A DNA stretch of 64,000 nt from Sphingobacterium composti (GTDB lineage: Bacteria; Bacteroidota; Bacteroidia; Sphingobacteriales; Sphingobacteriaceae). How positions within the stretch are numbered: the first letter of the stretch is position 1; every line of letters starts with the position of its first letter. The position numbers and the translations under genes were made by a program. The stretch lies in the NCBI RefSeq assembly GCF_009829075.1, contig NZ_WUQZ01000002.1, positions 211,959 through 275,958 of the forward strand, in the 5' to 3' direction. The notes beneath the pieces were generated by a model, which saw only the letters and a list, made by a program, of their open reading frames with translations, was not told the origin of the DNA and did not search any database. Below, piece by piece: positions 16,712-25,798 of the stretch.

Positions 16712-17218
16712 TTAAACTGTCTCTTCAAAATATTTATCTTGAAAGATCTGTTCGCTTTCTATTTTCTTTTGTAATTCTAAAAATGCACCTATCAAAGCTT
16801 CTGGACGCGGTGGACAACCTTGCACATATACATCCACCGGAATAATTTTGTCCACTCCTTTTACCACATGGTAACCATGTTGCCAATATGGGCCACCACA
16901 GTTCGAACAAGACCCCATCGAAATCACATAGCGTGGTTCGGGCATCTGTTCGTATAATCTTTTGATACGATCGGCCATTTTAAAGGTCACTGTACCTGCG
17001 ATAATCATCACATCAGATTGTCTAGGCGAAGGACGTGGAAATACCCCAAAACGATCCAAATCATAAGTCGATGCCATAGCGCCCATCATCTCGATAGCAC
17101 AGCAGGCAATACCAAAACTCATAGGCCACATCGATGATAATCGAGCCCAATTCAACAAGTCATCTATCTTAGCGACGACGACACCATCTGATTTAAGTTG
17201 TTGCTCAAGATTTGTCAT
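16712..17218 (-). CDS. nuoB: NADH-quinone oxidoreductase subunit B
   Basis: Peripheral-arm subunit of respiratory complex I that holds iron-sulfur cluster N2, the last donor to quinone. 168 residues. The four cluster ligands are visible: the tandem Cys39-Cys40 in [12 protein letters not shown], Cys104 in MGSCSNCGG, and Cys135 in [11 protein letters not shown]. The nuoA stop and nuoB start overlap by 4 nt, so the two are translationally coupled. No nuoC or nuoD follows; the next gene is purK. Confidence 0.96.
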   Translation of the reverse strand: MTNLEQQLKSDGVVVAKIDDLLNWARLSSMWPMSFGIACCAIEMMGAMASTYDLDRFGVFPRPSPRQSDVMIIAGTVTFKMADRIKRLYEQMPEPRYVISMGSCSNCGGPYWQHGYHVVKGVDKIIPVDVYVQGCPPRPEALIGAFLELQKKIESEQIFQDKYFEETV

Positions 17219-17802
17219 ACGTTTGGTTTTTTAAATCTAGGTTTGAAGCCCATAGATGCTTTAGGTTGACCGACTTCTTCCTTCTTTCCCTCGATTACTT
17301 CGACAGCTTTGTAATCCTTTACAGCATATTGCTTTGCATTCAATGCTTCATAAGCACTAGCCGGAATACCCGTATCAATGCTAGGAATAATATGCTTAGG
17401 TTTTATCCAATTCAAATCACCGCGTACCCAAACATACACTAATCCCAGAATCAATATTCCTAAAAAGATGGCCATTTCTACCATGGTAAACCATCCCCAA
17501 CGTGCATCTGCAGCAATTAATTCAGATTGACCAAAGACCGTAGCCCATGGAAACACGAAAATCAATTCCACATCGAAAAGAAGGAAAACTAAAGCGATAA
17601 CGTAAAATCGAGGATTGAACTGTACCCAAGAACTGCCTGTGGTTTCTTCACCACATTCGTAGGTACTTAACTTGATAGGATTAGGTTTATTTGGTGCCAA
17701 TAACTTAGCCATAAACATCGTCACACAAACCAAAATAATCCCAACTACTCCTATAAGTAGAATAGAACCGTATTCAGATAACTGTGTGGGGTGATCATCC
17801 AT
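17215..17802 (-). CDS. nuoA: NADH-quinone oxidoreductase subunit A, with long C-terminal extension
   Basis: Small membrane subunit of complex I lying next to the quinone channel. Three transmembrane helices are visible in residues about 10-135. The conserved segment [22 protein letters not shown] and the acidic [12 protein letters not shown] helix identify NuoA. At 195 residues it is longer than the usual 120-150; the extra C-terminal 60 residues or so are polar and end with a basic Lys/Pro-rich tail ([11 protein letters not shown]). It is the first gene of a nuoA-nuoB-purK-purE run. A terminator lies just upstream, at the end of ffh. Confidence 0.94.
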   Translation of the reverse strand: MDDHPTQLSEYGSILLIGVVGIILVCVTMFMAKLLAPNKPNPIKLSTYECGEETTGSSWVQFNPRFYVIALVFLLFDVELIFVFPWATVFGQSELIAADARWGWFTMVEMAIFLGILILGLVYVWVRGDLNWIKPKHIIPSIDTGIPASAYEALNAKQYAVKDYKAVEVIEGKKEEVGQPKASMGFKPRFKKPNV

Positions 17803-17860
17803 AGCGCAAAATTAACAATTAATTCTATACCCTTAAAATTAAGCAACAAAAATCATTTAT

Positions 17861-17896
17861 AAAAACAAAACCAAGTCATAAATAGACTTGGTTTTG
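17861..17896 (-). terminator. Terminator after ffh
   Basis: 12-bp perfect stem, 17866-17877 with 17885-17896, 7-nt loop. On the minus strand it is followed by five T, placing it just after the ffh stop at 17923. Confidence 0.85.
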
Positions 17897-17922
17897 CTAA
17901 TATTTTGGATTAGAGATCTGAA

Positions 17923-19266
17923 TTAAAAAGGTTTTCCAGGCATTTTAGGCATATTGCGCATCATCTTGGCAGCCATAGCTGGATTTGACATTTGCTTCAT
18001 CACCTTACGCATATCCATGAATTGTTTAATCAATTTATTCACTTCATCAATATTTGTACCTGAACCCTTAGCGATACGATTTCTTCTACGTTGGTCGATT
18101 GCATCTGGATTTTCACGCTCAAATGGCGTCATAGAATCGATAATCGCCTCGATTGGTTTGAAAGCATCGTCCTCGATTTCTACATCTTTCAACGCTTTAC
18201 CAGCTCCTGGAATCATACCAATCAAATCTTTCATGTTACCCATTTTCTTGATTTGTTGGATTTGAGAACGGAAGTCGTTGAAGTCAAATTTATTTTTACG
18301 AATTTTCTTTTGAAGTTCTGCCGCTTGTTTCTCATCAAATTGTTGCTGAGCACGCTCCACTAAGGAAACCACGTCACCCATACCCAAGATACGAGAAGCC
18401 ATACGATCTGGATAGAACACATCCAATGCTTCCATTTTCTCACCTGTACCAATAAACTTGATAGGTTTATTCACGACAGATTTGATAGATAAGGCAGCAC
18501 CACCACGTGTATCACCATCCAATTTCGTCAACACCACACCCGTGAAATCCAAACGGTCGTTGAATGCCTTAGCCGTATTCACAGCATCTTGACCAGTCAT
18601 TGAATCCACTACGAAAAGAATTTCGTTAGGTTGTGTAGCCTCTTTAACAGCTGTTATTTCATTCATCAACGCTTCGTCAATCGCTAGACGACCTGCAGTA
18701 TCGATGATGATTACATTATTACCATTTTTTTTACCTTCTTCGATCCCTGCTTTAGCAATAGCAATAGGGTCGGTAGAATTACGGTCTGTATATACAGGAA
18801 CGCCTACTTGACCACCTAATACTTCCAATTGGTCAATAGCCGCAGGACGATAAACGTCTCCCGCAACCAATAATGGCTTTTTACCTTTAGTTGCTTTTAG
18901 ATAGTTAGCCAATTTTCCAGTGAAAGTAGTTTTACCCGCACCATTCAAACCAGCGATTAAGATCACAGTAGGATTTTTGGATAAATCAAGATCTGTTACT
19001 GTACCACCCATTAAAGCTGTCAACTCATCATTCATGATTTTTGTCAACAATTGACCTGGAGAAATACTAGTCAATACATTTTCACCAAGCGCTTTTTGTT
19101 TTACTTCATCAGTAAAGCTTTTGGCAGTTTTATAATTCACATCGGCATCCAATAAAGCCTTGCGAATTTCCTTCATCGTCTCAGCGACGTTGATTTCTGT
19201 AATATTTCCTTGTCCTTTTAATACCTTAAAGGCTCTGTCTAATTTATCCTGAAGATTTGAAAACAT
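17923..19266 (-). CDS. ffh: Signal recognition particle protein Ffh
   Basis: SRP54 GTPase that binds 4.5S RNA and hydrophobic signal sequences and delivers ribosomes to FtsY. 447 residues. The N domain (1-90) is followed by the G domain with the P-loop GLNGAGKTTFTGKLA near 107-121, DTAGR, TKLDGDTRGGAAL, and then the Met-rich M domain (from about 300) with the basic RRRNRIAKGSG motif for SRP RNA. The C-terminus, MMRNMPKMPGKPF, is typical. FtsY is also an SRP GTPase but lacks the M domain. Single-gene transcript by its flanking terminators. Confidence 0.96.
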   Translation of the reverse strand: MFSNLQDKLDRAFKVLKGQGNITEINVAETMKEIRKALLDADVNYKTAKSFTDEVKQKALGENVLTSISPGQLLTKIMNDELTALMGGTVTDLDLSKNPTVILIAGLNGAGKTTFTGKLANYLKATKGKKPLLVAGDVYRPAAIDQLEVLGGQVGVPVYTDRNSTDPIAIAKAGIEEGKKNGNNVIIIDTAGRLAIDEALMNEITAVKEATQPNEILFVVDSMTGQDAVNTAKAFNDRLDFTGVVLTKLDGDTRGGAALSIKSVVNKPIKFIGTGEKMEALDVFYPDRMASRILGMGDVVSLVERAQQQFDEKQAAELQKKIRKNKFDFNDFRSQIQQIKKMGNMKDLIGMIPGAGKALKDVEIEDDAFKPIEAIIDSMTPFERENPDAIDQRRRNRIAKGSGTNIDEVNKLIKQFMDMRKVMKQMSNPAMAAKMMRNMPKMPGKPF

Positions 19267-19348
19267 AGTTAATCTTTTGAAATTCTTATGCTAAGCAACA
19301 AAGTTACAAAATTGCTTCGAAAGGATATTCATGCAAAACACAAATCAC

Positions 19349-19377
19349 CAAAAAAGGGATAAAATATTTATCCCTTT
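19349..19377 (-). terminator. Terminator after the zinc metallopeptidase gene
   Basis: 11-bp stem AAAGGGATAAA (19353-19363) with TTTATCCCTTT (19367-19377), 3-nt loop. Read on the minus strand it ends in a run of T. Confidence 0.75.
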
Positions 19378-19400
19378 CTATTATTTATTTACAAAATGTA

Positions 19401-20087
19401 TTAATCTCTACGACCTAGCAATATACTTGCATAGTATAATAAAGTAACTAAGGCTGATAATGCTGCAATTACATACGTCATCGCTGCCCATTTCAACGCA
19501 TCTTTCGCGCCATCATGTTCTTCTACGTTATGTGTGATATTTGCTGTGTTCAACCAAGCTAATGCTCTTTTAGATGCATCAAACTCAACAGGGAGAGTTA
19601 CAAAACTAAATGCTGTATTGACCGCTAATGCCGCAACACCTATCTGTAGCAACAAATAATTCTCAGCAGAAAAAGCCAAAATAACCCCAATCATTAATGT
19701 AAAGGATGTAATTTTTGAAGCAATATTCACCATTGGAACCATTGACGAACGGAATTGCAACCACGAATAGGCTGTAGCATGTTGGATTGCGTGACCACAT
19801 TCGTGCGCAGATACCGCAGCAGCAGCGACACTACGTCCGTGATACACTTCTGGACTTAAATTTACGGTACGATCTGCTGGATTGTAATGATCTGTCAATT
19901 GACCTTCTACCGAAATAATCTTTACGTCGTATATATTACTATCGTGAAGCATTTTTTGTGCAATCTCTGCACCCGAAAGACCCGAAGACAGGGGCATTTC
20001 TGAATACTTCTTAAACTTATTCTTAAATCTTGTTTGGACAATCATACTAATGATTCCAATACCTATTAATAAAACCCAAATTCCCAT
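19401..20087 (-). CDS. Membrane-bound zinc metallopeptidase, Zn_peptidase_2 (YugP-like) family
   Basis: 228 residues. An N-terminal membrane segment (1-20) is followed by a soluble stretch with the zinc motif HECGHAIQHA (HExxH, around 115-124). Further hydrophobic segments lie at about 140-160 and 200-222. The pattern LSGAEIA...LTDHYNPADRTVNLSPEVY just ahead of HExGH is the hallmark of the YugP-like family. The physiological substrate is not established for these proteins as far as I know. It is monocistronic: terminators lie on both sides. Confidence 0.85.
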   Translation of the reverse strand: MGIWVLLIGIGIISMIVQTRFKNKFKKYSEMPLSSGLSGAEIAQKMLHDSNIYDVKIISVEGQLTDHYNPADRTVNLSPEVYHGRSVAAAAVSAHECGHAIQHATAYSWLQFRSSMVPMVNIASKITSFTLMIGVILAFSAENYLLLQIGVAALAVNTAFSFVTLPVEFDASKRALAWLNTANITHNVEEHDGAKDALKWAAMTYVIAALSALVTLLYYASILLGRRD

Positions 20088-20232
20088 ATCTTTTTCTATA
20101 ATATTAGTGTTTCTATTTATTTACTTACCTCTATCAAATGCAATTCCAAAGCTAGCAAACAGCATATATGCATGTCATATTGACAAAAATCAATCTCAAA
20201 TATAAAAAATTCAGTCAAAAATTCCACAAAAT

Positions 20233-20269
20233 TAAAAGGCTTCTCTACATTAAATAAAGAAACCTTTTA
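20233..20269 (-). terminator. Terminator after the sigma factor gene
   Basis: Imperfect stem of about 14 positions beginning AAAAGG (20234-20239) and closing CCTTTT (20263-20268), with two mismatches. It lies just beyond the minus-strand stop at 20293. Confidence 0.5.
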
Positions 20270-20292
20270 TATAACGAAAGTCAAACTTATCT

Positions 20293-20883
20293 CTATGTGA
20301 ACTGAAAAGTAAGATTGTGCTCTTCGATCAATCTGCGCAAATTGCTTAATGCATATCGCATTCTACCTAATGCTGTATTGATACTTACTTCTGTCACCTC
20401 TGCTATGTCTTTGAAGCTCATATCACAAAAATGACGCATTATAAGCACTTCCTTTTGGTCATCTGGTAATAATTGAATTAATTTTTTCAAATCTACATCA
20501 ATCTGATTTCTCACCATTTTACGCTCTGCATCATCATCCGCAAAATCCATTACCTCGAAAATATCATACCCATCACCAGTCACAACTGTAGGACTACGCT
20601 TTTCTTTACGGAAATAATCTATAACCATATTATAAGCAATACGAACTACCCAAGGCAAAAACTTTCCTTCTTCGTTATATCCACCAGATTTAATTGTATT
20701 GATTACCTTGATGAAGGTCTCTTGAAAAATATCTTCAGCGACAAATTCATCTTTTACACGCATATATATGGAGGTATATATCTTACTCTTATATCGATCT
20801 ATCAACATCTTTAGCCCATTCTCGTCACCACTTGCGTACAGATGAATAAGTTGTTGATCGGTCATGTTATTTAAATTCTTCAT
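20293..20883 (-). CDS. RNA polymerase sigma factor, sigma-70 ECF type
   Basis: 196 residues, only regions sigma2 and sigma4. Sigma2 (about 25-95) includes ENGLKMLIDRYKSKIY, EDIFQETFIKVI and LPWVVRIAYNMVIDYFRK. Sigma4 (about 130-190) includes LLPDDQKEVLIMRHFCDMSFKDIAE and the helix-turn-helix VSINTALGRMRYALSNLRR. There is no anti-sigma (FecR-like) or TonB receptor gene next door, unlike the many iron/sugar ECF pairs of Bacteroidota. This suggests a stand-alone housekeeping-type ECF factor. Regulon unknown. Confidence 0.88.
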   Translation of the reverse strand: MKNLNNMTDQQLIHLYASGDENGLKMLIDRYKSKIYTSIYMRVKDEFVAEDIFQETFIKVINTIKSGGYNEEGKFLPWVVRIAYNMVIDYFRKEKRSPTVVTGDGYDIFEVMDFADDDAERKMVRNQIDVDLKKLIQLLPDDQKEVLIMRHFCDMSFKDIAEVTEVSINTALGRMRYALSNLRRLIEEHNLTFQFT

Positions 20884-21089
20884 AACAATTTCCTATTTAA
20901 GTTACAGCAAAAATTAAATTTAGAGTAAGCGTGTTTCGATAGGCGTTTATTTAATTTATCTTATGTAATTATTTATTAAAACTTATTTACCAATGGTATA
21001 AAATTACTGCAAATCCTACACAAATTCAAAGAGGTTAATATAGATTTAACATTTATTCACAACCAAGTTTTTGTATAATGAGAACAACA

Positions 21090-21120
21090 AAAAAAGCACC
21101 AAAGTTGACTTTGGCGCTTC
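21090..21120 (-). terminator. Terminator after glyA
   Basis: 9-bp stem (21096-21104 with 21109-21117) with a TTGA/TCAA tetraloop. The one apparent mismatch becomes a G-U pair in the minus-strand RNA, which then runs into TTTTTTT. Confidence 0.85.
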
Positions 21121-21145
21121 AAAAAATTATTTAATTACAATATTC

Positions 21146-22417
21146 TTAATTATATAAAGGAAACTTAGCCATTAATTCTTTCACTTTATCGTGAATAGAA
21201 TTTAACTGCGCGTCGTTACTACGATTTTGTAATGCTTCGTCGATTAATTCACCGATTTGAACCATTTCCCCTTCTTTGACACCACGAGTTGTAATCGCAG
21301 CTGTACCAAAACGAACACCTGATGTTACAAATGGTGAACGTGTATCAAAAGGAACCATATTTTTATTAGTAGTTATACCTGCTTTTCCTAATACCGCCTC
21401 TGCTTCTTTACCAGAAATATCTTTATTACGCAAGTCAACTAACATCAAGTGATTATCTGTACCACCCGAAATGATTTTGTAATCACGGTCAATAAAGAAT
21501 TTCGCTAAAGTCTGCGCGTTAGCTTGTACTTGTTTAGCATATTCTAAGTATTCATCAGTCAACGCTTCCCCATAAGCAATCGCTTTTGCTGCAATTGTAT
21601 GTTCCAATGGACCACCTTGTGTACCTGGGAATACGGCTAAATCTAACAATTGTGTCATAGTACGGATTTCACCTTTAGGTGTTTTAATACCCCAAGGGTT
21701 TTCAAAATCTTTACCTACCATGATCATACCACCACGAGGACCACGTAAAGTTTTGTGGGTAGTTGTAGTCACAATATGACAATGAGGAAGAGGATCAGAC
21801 AACAATCCTTTAGCAATAAGACCTGCTGGATGAGAAATATCAGCCATTACTAATGCACCTATTTCGTCTGCCACTTTACGAATACGTGCGTAGTCCCAAT
21901 CACGAGAATACGCAGAAGCACCACAAATAATCATTTTTGGTTTTTCGCGTAATGCAGTTTCTTCTAGAGATTCGTAGTCGATAAGACCAGTATCCTCTTT
22001 TACACCGTAGAATAATGGTTGGTAAATTTTACCAGACAAGTTTGCTGGAGAACCGTGAGTCAAGTGACCACCATGAGATAAATCAAGACCTAAAATCTTA
22101 TCACCTGGTTTGATTGTAGCTAAAAATACAGCTGCATTCGCCTGAGCACCTGAGTGAGGCTGTACGTTCACCCATTCCGCACCAAATAATTGTTTTGCTC
22201 TATCGATAGCGATAGTTTCAATTTCGTCAACTACTTCACAACCGCCATAGTAGCGTTTTCCCGGAAGTCCTTCTGCATATTTGTTTGTTAACACAGAACC
22301 TGCAGCTTCCATTACTTGTTTACTTACAAAGTTTTCCGAAGCAATTAATTCGATACCTTCTTCTTGGCGTTTTAGCTCGTCAGCGATTAGATTAAAGATG
22401 GCTTGATCTCTTTCCAT
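21146..22417 (-). CDS. glyA: Serine hydroxymethyltransferase
   Basis: PLP enzyme interconverting serine and glycine with tetrahydrofolate, the main source of one-carbon units. 423 residues. The PLP lysine is Lys222 in [14 protein letters not shown]. Other signatures are [33 protein letters not shown] and the C-terminal [15 protein letters not shown]. It is flanked by its own -7 box upstream and terminator downstream, so probably monocistronic. No riboswitch-like structure was recognised in the leader. Confidence 0.97.
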   Translation of the reverse strand: MERDQAIFNLIADELKRQEEGIELIASENFVSKQVMEAAGSVLTNKYAEGLPGKRYYGGCEVVDEIETIAIDRAKQLFGAEWVNVQPHSGAQANAAVFLATIKPGDKILGLDLSHGGHLTHGSPANLSGKIYQPLFYGVKEDTGLIDYESLEETALREKPKMIICGASAYSRDWDYARIRKVADEIGALVMADISHPAGLIAKGLLSDPLPHCHIVTTTTHKTLRGPRGGMIMVGKDFENPWGIKTPKGEIRTMTQLLDLAVFPGTQGGPLEHTIAAKAIAYGEALTDEYLEYAKQVQANAQTLAKFFIDRDYKIISGGTDNHLMLVDLRNKDISGKEAEAVLGKAGITTNKNMVPFDTRSPFVTSGVRFGTAAITTRGVKEGEMVQIGELIDEALQNRSNDAQLNSIHDKVKELMAKFPLYN

Positions 22418-22461
22418 TTTACTTATATTATTGTGGATATGCGTAATATTTTATTTTGACG

Positions 22462-22469
22462 CAAATATA
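22462..22469 (-). promoter_or_regulatory. glyA -7 promoter box
   Basis: On the minus strand TATATTTG fits TAnnTTTG, about 45 bp upstream of the glyA ATG. No TTG at the expected -33 position. Confidence 0.4.
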
Positions 22470-22579
22470 CGATTATCTTATCTTTTTGATGAATTCTTTA
22501 ACACTTCTTTTTAAAATGGAAGTAGAGTCAAAAAAATCCTCATTAATATGATTCAAATATTTAAAAAAGTAAAATTTAA

Positions 22580-23107
22580 TTAGGCAGAAAGCTCTTTTTT
22601 AAGAATAACTTGCGCAGCTTCATATGGATTAACGTCCAATTCAGACACATGCTTGAGCACTATAGCCACATATTGATCGATTAAGGCATCCGAGGCTATG
22701 ACTCTACTTGAATTTTTCAACAAAGAAATAGTACTATCTTTCAAATCCTTTATGATTGTCCAAGATGCATCCGTAACATACAGTTGTTGTGTAAAATTAT
22801 GTTGATATTCATTTTCTATATCTGCAATTAACAATTGCTTGAATTGATCTATAGAAATATTTGGATTGTGATTACGTAGCATCACTTGGTATGGAGAGAT
22901 TCTATGCGCAAACAAGATCAGGCGTTCGTAAGCTGCAAACTTAAGTTGTTGGTTGTTTTTTAATAATTCTTTATTCTGACCTATATCATTTACTTTAAGA
23001 AATAGATATTCGACTTTAGGCCATATGACATAGAAAGCCAAAACTAAAGCAACTAACACCCCAAATGTGATTACAAACAATTGTTTTAGCAACTCAACAA
23101 ATTCCAT
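22580..23107 (-). CDS. Single-pass membrane protein of unknown function (DUF7935-like)
   Basis: 175 residues with one N-terminal transmembrane segment (about 8-28, LFVITFGVLVALVLAFYVIW) and a cytosolic helical remainder. Features are LLKNNQQLKFAAYERLILFAHRI and a C-terminal VNPYEAAQVILKKELSA. From memory this resembles a conserved Bacteroidota protein family with no known function. It is transcribed divergently from the Fe-S carrier gene. I cannot assign a role. Confidence 0.7.
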   Translation of the reverse strand: MEFVELLKQLFVITFGVLVALVLAFYVIWPKVEYLFLKVNDIGQNKELLKNNQQLKFAAYERLILFAHRISPYQVMLRNHNPNISIDQFKQLLIADIENEYQHNFTQQLYVTDASWTIIKDLKDSTISLLKNSSRVIASDALIDQYVAIVLKHVSELDVNPYEAAQVILKKELSA

Positions 23108-23169
23108 ATATTTATGTGTTTATAAATTGTCAAAAAAATTAAGGTTCTATTTAAACGCCTAAAAATATG

Positions 23170-23177
23170 TAATTTTG
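23170..23177 (+). promoter_or_regulatory. -7 box for the Fe-S carrier gene
   Basis: TAATTTTG fits TAnnTTTG and lies 30 bp upstream of ATG 23208; no -33 TTG at standard spacing. Its position inside the longer open frame supports the shorter start. Confidence 0.4.
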
Positions 23178-23207
23178 TTTAACAATCAATTCGGAAAGGA
23201 TATTACT

Positions 23208-23561
23208 ATGAGTACTGAAAATATAATAGCAACAGCGCCAGTTACTTTAACTAGTGGTGCAGTAGCAGAATTAAAAAAATTAATAGATCAACAAGAGTTA
23301 GGTCCAGATTTCGGTTTACGTCTAGGTGTAGAAGGCGGCGGCTGTTCGGGCATGAGCTATATTCTAGGGTTTGACCAAAAGAAAGAAGGCGATTCAGAAT
23401 ATGAAATCGAAGGCATTCGTGTATTTATGAATAAAGCGCACGGAATGTATTTAGCTGGGATGGAAGTAGATTTCAAGAATGGTCTTGATGCACGTGGATT
23501 TACATTCAACAACCCTAATGCAACGAGTACATGCGGTTGCGGATCTAGTTTCTCGGCCTAA
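23208..23561 (+). CDS. A-type iron-sulfur cluster carrier (IscA/SufA/ErpA family)
   Basis: 117 residues from ATG 23208, which has an AAAGGA Shine-Dalgarno-like sequence 7-8 bp upstream; the longer frame from 23175 begins with TTG inside the promoter. HesB-like fold with the three conserved cluster-binding cysteines: one in EGGGCSGMSY and two in the C-terminal TCGCGSSF. It delivers Fe-S clusters to target enzymes. IscA, SufA and ErpA cannot be told apart from the sequence alone, and no suf or isc genes are adjacent. Confidence 0.9.
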   Translation: MSTENIIATAPVTLTSGAVAELKKLIDQQELGPDFGLRLGVEGGGCSGMSYILGFDQKKEGDSEYEIEGIRVFMNKAHGMYLAGMEVDFKNGLDARGFTFNNPNATSTCGCGSSFSA

Positions 23562-23577
23562 TTATTTTTATTTAACA

Positions 23578-23615
23578 TACAAGAAAAGCACTTCGATTGA
23601 AGTGCTTTTCTTGTA
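23578..23615. terminator. Bidirectional terminator between the Fe-S carrier gene and the decayed gene
   Basis: 17-bp perfect stem, 23578-23594 with 23599-23615, GATT loop, with GAAAAGCACTTC and GAAGTGCTTTTC arms. Confidence 0.85.
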
Positions 23616-23620
23616 TATGA

Positions 23621-25604
23621 TTAATTCAAAATTTGATTATAATAAACCAACTTACCTGAATTTGTAACGCCTTGAATGTTTATACGTTTACCTTTAAGTT
23701 CAAAAGGCAACTTTATTTGGGTCGTTCCAGTTTCTCCGTTCACAATCAAAAAAGGACTCCACCAGAGTGTCATTTTTCCAATCTGATCAAAAGTTTTCGG
23801 TTCTATATAACCCTCTATTTTTTCGTCAATAGCGTGATATTTCTTCAATTCATCTGGGGGAATTTCAACTAGTTGAATTCCTGCTATATGATCTGAATAG
23901 TTCTGATCATTAATAAGTCCCCCTATAGCACTCAAGTTATGGTACACCCGAACATACGCGATATTACTCATGAATAAACGGCTTACCTCTTCATATGTAG
24001 CCTGTCTACTATTTATAAAATAAAGCAGCCGATTAGGATAATTTCCAATAGCACCTCTTCTTGTATTAATCATCGGTAAATAATCAGCAAAAGAAACACT
24101 ATACTTTCTCACACGTTAATCTTCCTGTAAAGCTATAATTTCAGAATCATTATTGAGATATTGATTCATTGGATCATATTTACGCACCAAATTAAGATTT
24201 CTTTGTCCCTTTACGGTCACTGTATCTATTGTATTTTCAAGATAAGAAGCATAATCATCGTATATAGGCAACCATTTTGCCTTTAATTGCTTACTTATCG
24301 AGAAATCTTCCCAATTGGGTTTATATATAGAATTTGGTGTAGTTATCTCTTTAAACTTATATGCAGTCGTAAATTTTAGTTTGTCCAATTCAGGATCTGC
24401 CATTCTTGTCTTGAGATACAAGTCACCAAAAAAAAGACATATTAGGAATTACGATTTCAAAATTATCATTCAGAGGAAATAATGCATATTTAGGATCATT
24501 TTAATTAGCTGCCTGTGAACTTACTGAAACGCCACGAATTATCGATCCACTGGACAAAATACCGGCCTTTCTTTTGTCATACCTTTTCTTATCGGAGGGC
24601 TTCATATCAATTTTTGCCTTCAGTGTCAGCATGTCTTCTTGTTTTACTTCAAGTAAGTTCGCTGGAATATTTTCCCATCGCCACTCCACTTGATTCACTT
24701 TGTCGGCCGAAGCCTTTACAGTATTAGGATATTTTCCTACAGCATTATTTTTTAAAACAATATCATTCCAAATATTGTGTACGGTATCGTAGGGTAATAC
24801 CTCTTGGACTACAGAAAATGACAATGTAGCAACTTCTTCAGGAGGAAGCTGAATAGATAAACTTTGGTTTGAAACAGAAACTTTAGGCTCCAACAAAATA
24901 TTATCTAAACCAATTAATGTTGATGCTCTTTCTATTTCATTATCAATCATATCGTAAATTCGAACCTGAAAAACTCCACTTCTAATATCATTTGTTGGAA
25001 TAGGTATTTTCAACTTTTTATTTGATTCCAACATTACTTTTTGTTCAAATAAATTATCATTATTAGTCCGTGCTTTTATAACCAACTCCTTACTATCTGC
25101 ACCATTCAGTATTACATTAAGAATATCTGGATTATTTTGATCGATCTTAATAATTCTATTTATTCTTTTTGAGATATGATCTACGTTTTCTGGACTATCA
25201 TTACTATCAGGAGTATAAGAACTTTGAGCTACCGCAAAAGATCTATAATAAGCCAACTCTCGATTATCAACTAATGGTGCTGGATATACATTTAGCAATA
25301 AATGATTAGCTTTTGATTCTATAGGCAAATCAAAATCACCAACACCACCCCCCTCTGCTACAAGCACTACACTGGATTTAATTATTTTTCCACTCTCGTC
25401 AGCCCAGTCGAAATATAGATTCCGGTCGGAATGATCCAACAATCCATCTCTTAAAACATAGACTTTATACCAAACTATATCTCCAGGAAAATAGATATCA
25501 CGATCAGTATGCACATAAATTTGAGGAAATGATTGCGCCAACGACTTATTCAACACAACAAATAACAGCAGCAGGATAGATAAAACACTTTTATAAAGAT
25601 TCAT
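23621..25604 (-). pseudogene. Decayed gene for an exported MG2-type / TonB-plug-like protein
   Basis: Three open fragments read as one protein of about 660 residues. Fragment 1 (25604-24501): signal peptide (MNLYKSVLSILLLLF...LAQ) and a macroglobulin MG2-like domain with YVHTDRDIYFPGDIVWYKVYV. It ends at an in-frame TAA (24503-24501), yet the same frame continues with NDPKYALFPLNDNFEIV. A run of 8 T (minus strand, 24435-24428) then needs one base removed to reach fragment 2 (GDLYLKTRMADPELDKL...VTVKGQRN). A second in-frame TAA at 24118-24116 separates it from fragment 3, in the same frame, which has the plug-like MINTRRGAIGNYPNRLLYFI and the C-terminus GVTNSGKLVYYNQIL. Intact relatives in Bacteroidota are exported proteins of unclear function. 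Two stops plus a frameshift argue for real decay. Confidence 0.82.
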
Positions 25605-25798
25605 TTATTACTTTAGGTTTATTTTATTTAACATAATTAAAAAACTTATTTAACCTAAAATTAATTAAAAATATTTAACAATGCATAACAACAAACCAAT
25701 ATTAATTTCCACTCACTTTGAACCACTATTTTCACCTTCCATTTTCAAAGTTATTTCGTTAAATTAGCGACCTTTGAAAAATTGATATAAAATACGTG

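Noticed and set aside
22418..22579. Possible glycine or folate riboswitch before glyA
   Set aside because: The leader is short and AT-rich with only a -7 promoter box; no conserved stems or cores were recognised.
25605..25798. Possible T-box or leader peptide upstream of ileS
   Set aside because: No run of Ile codons in a short ORF, no T-box sequence and no terminator were found; only a 7-bp CTTTGAA/TTCAAAG dyad far apart.
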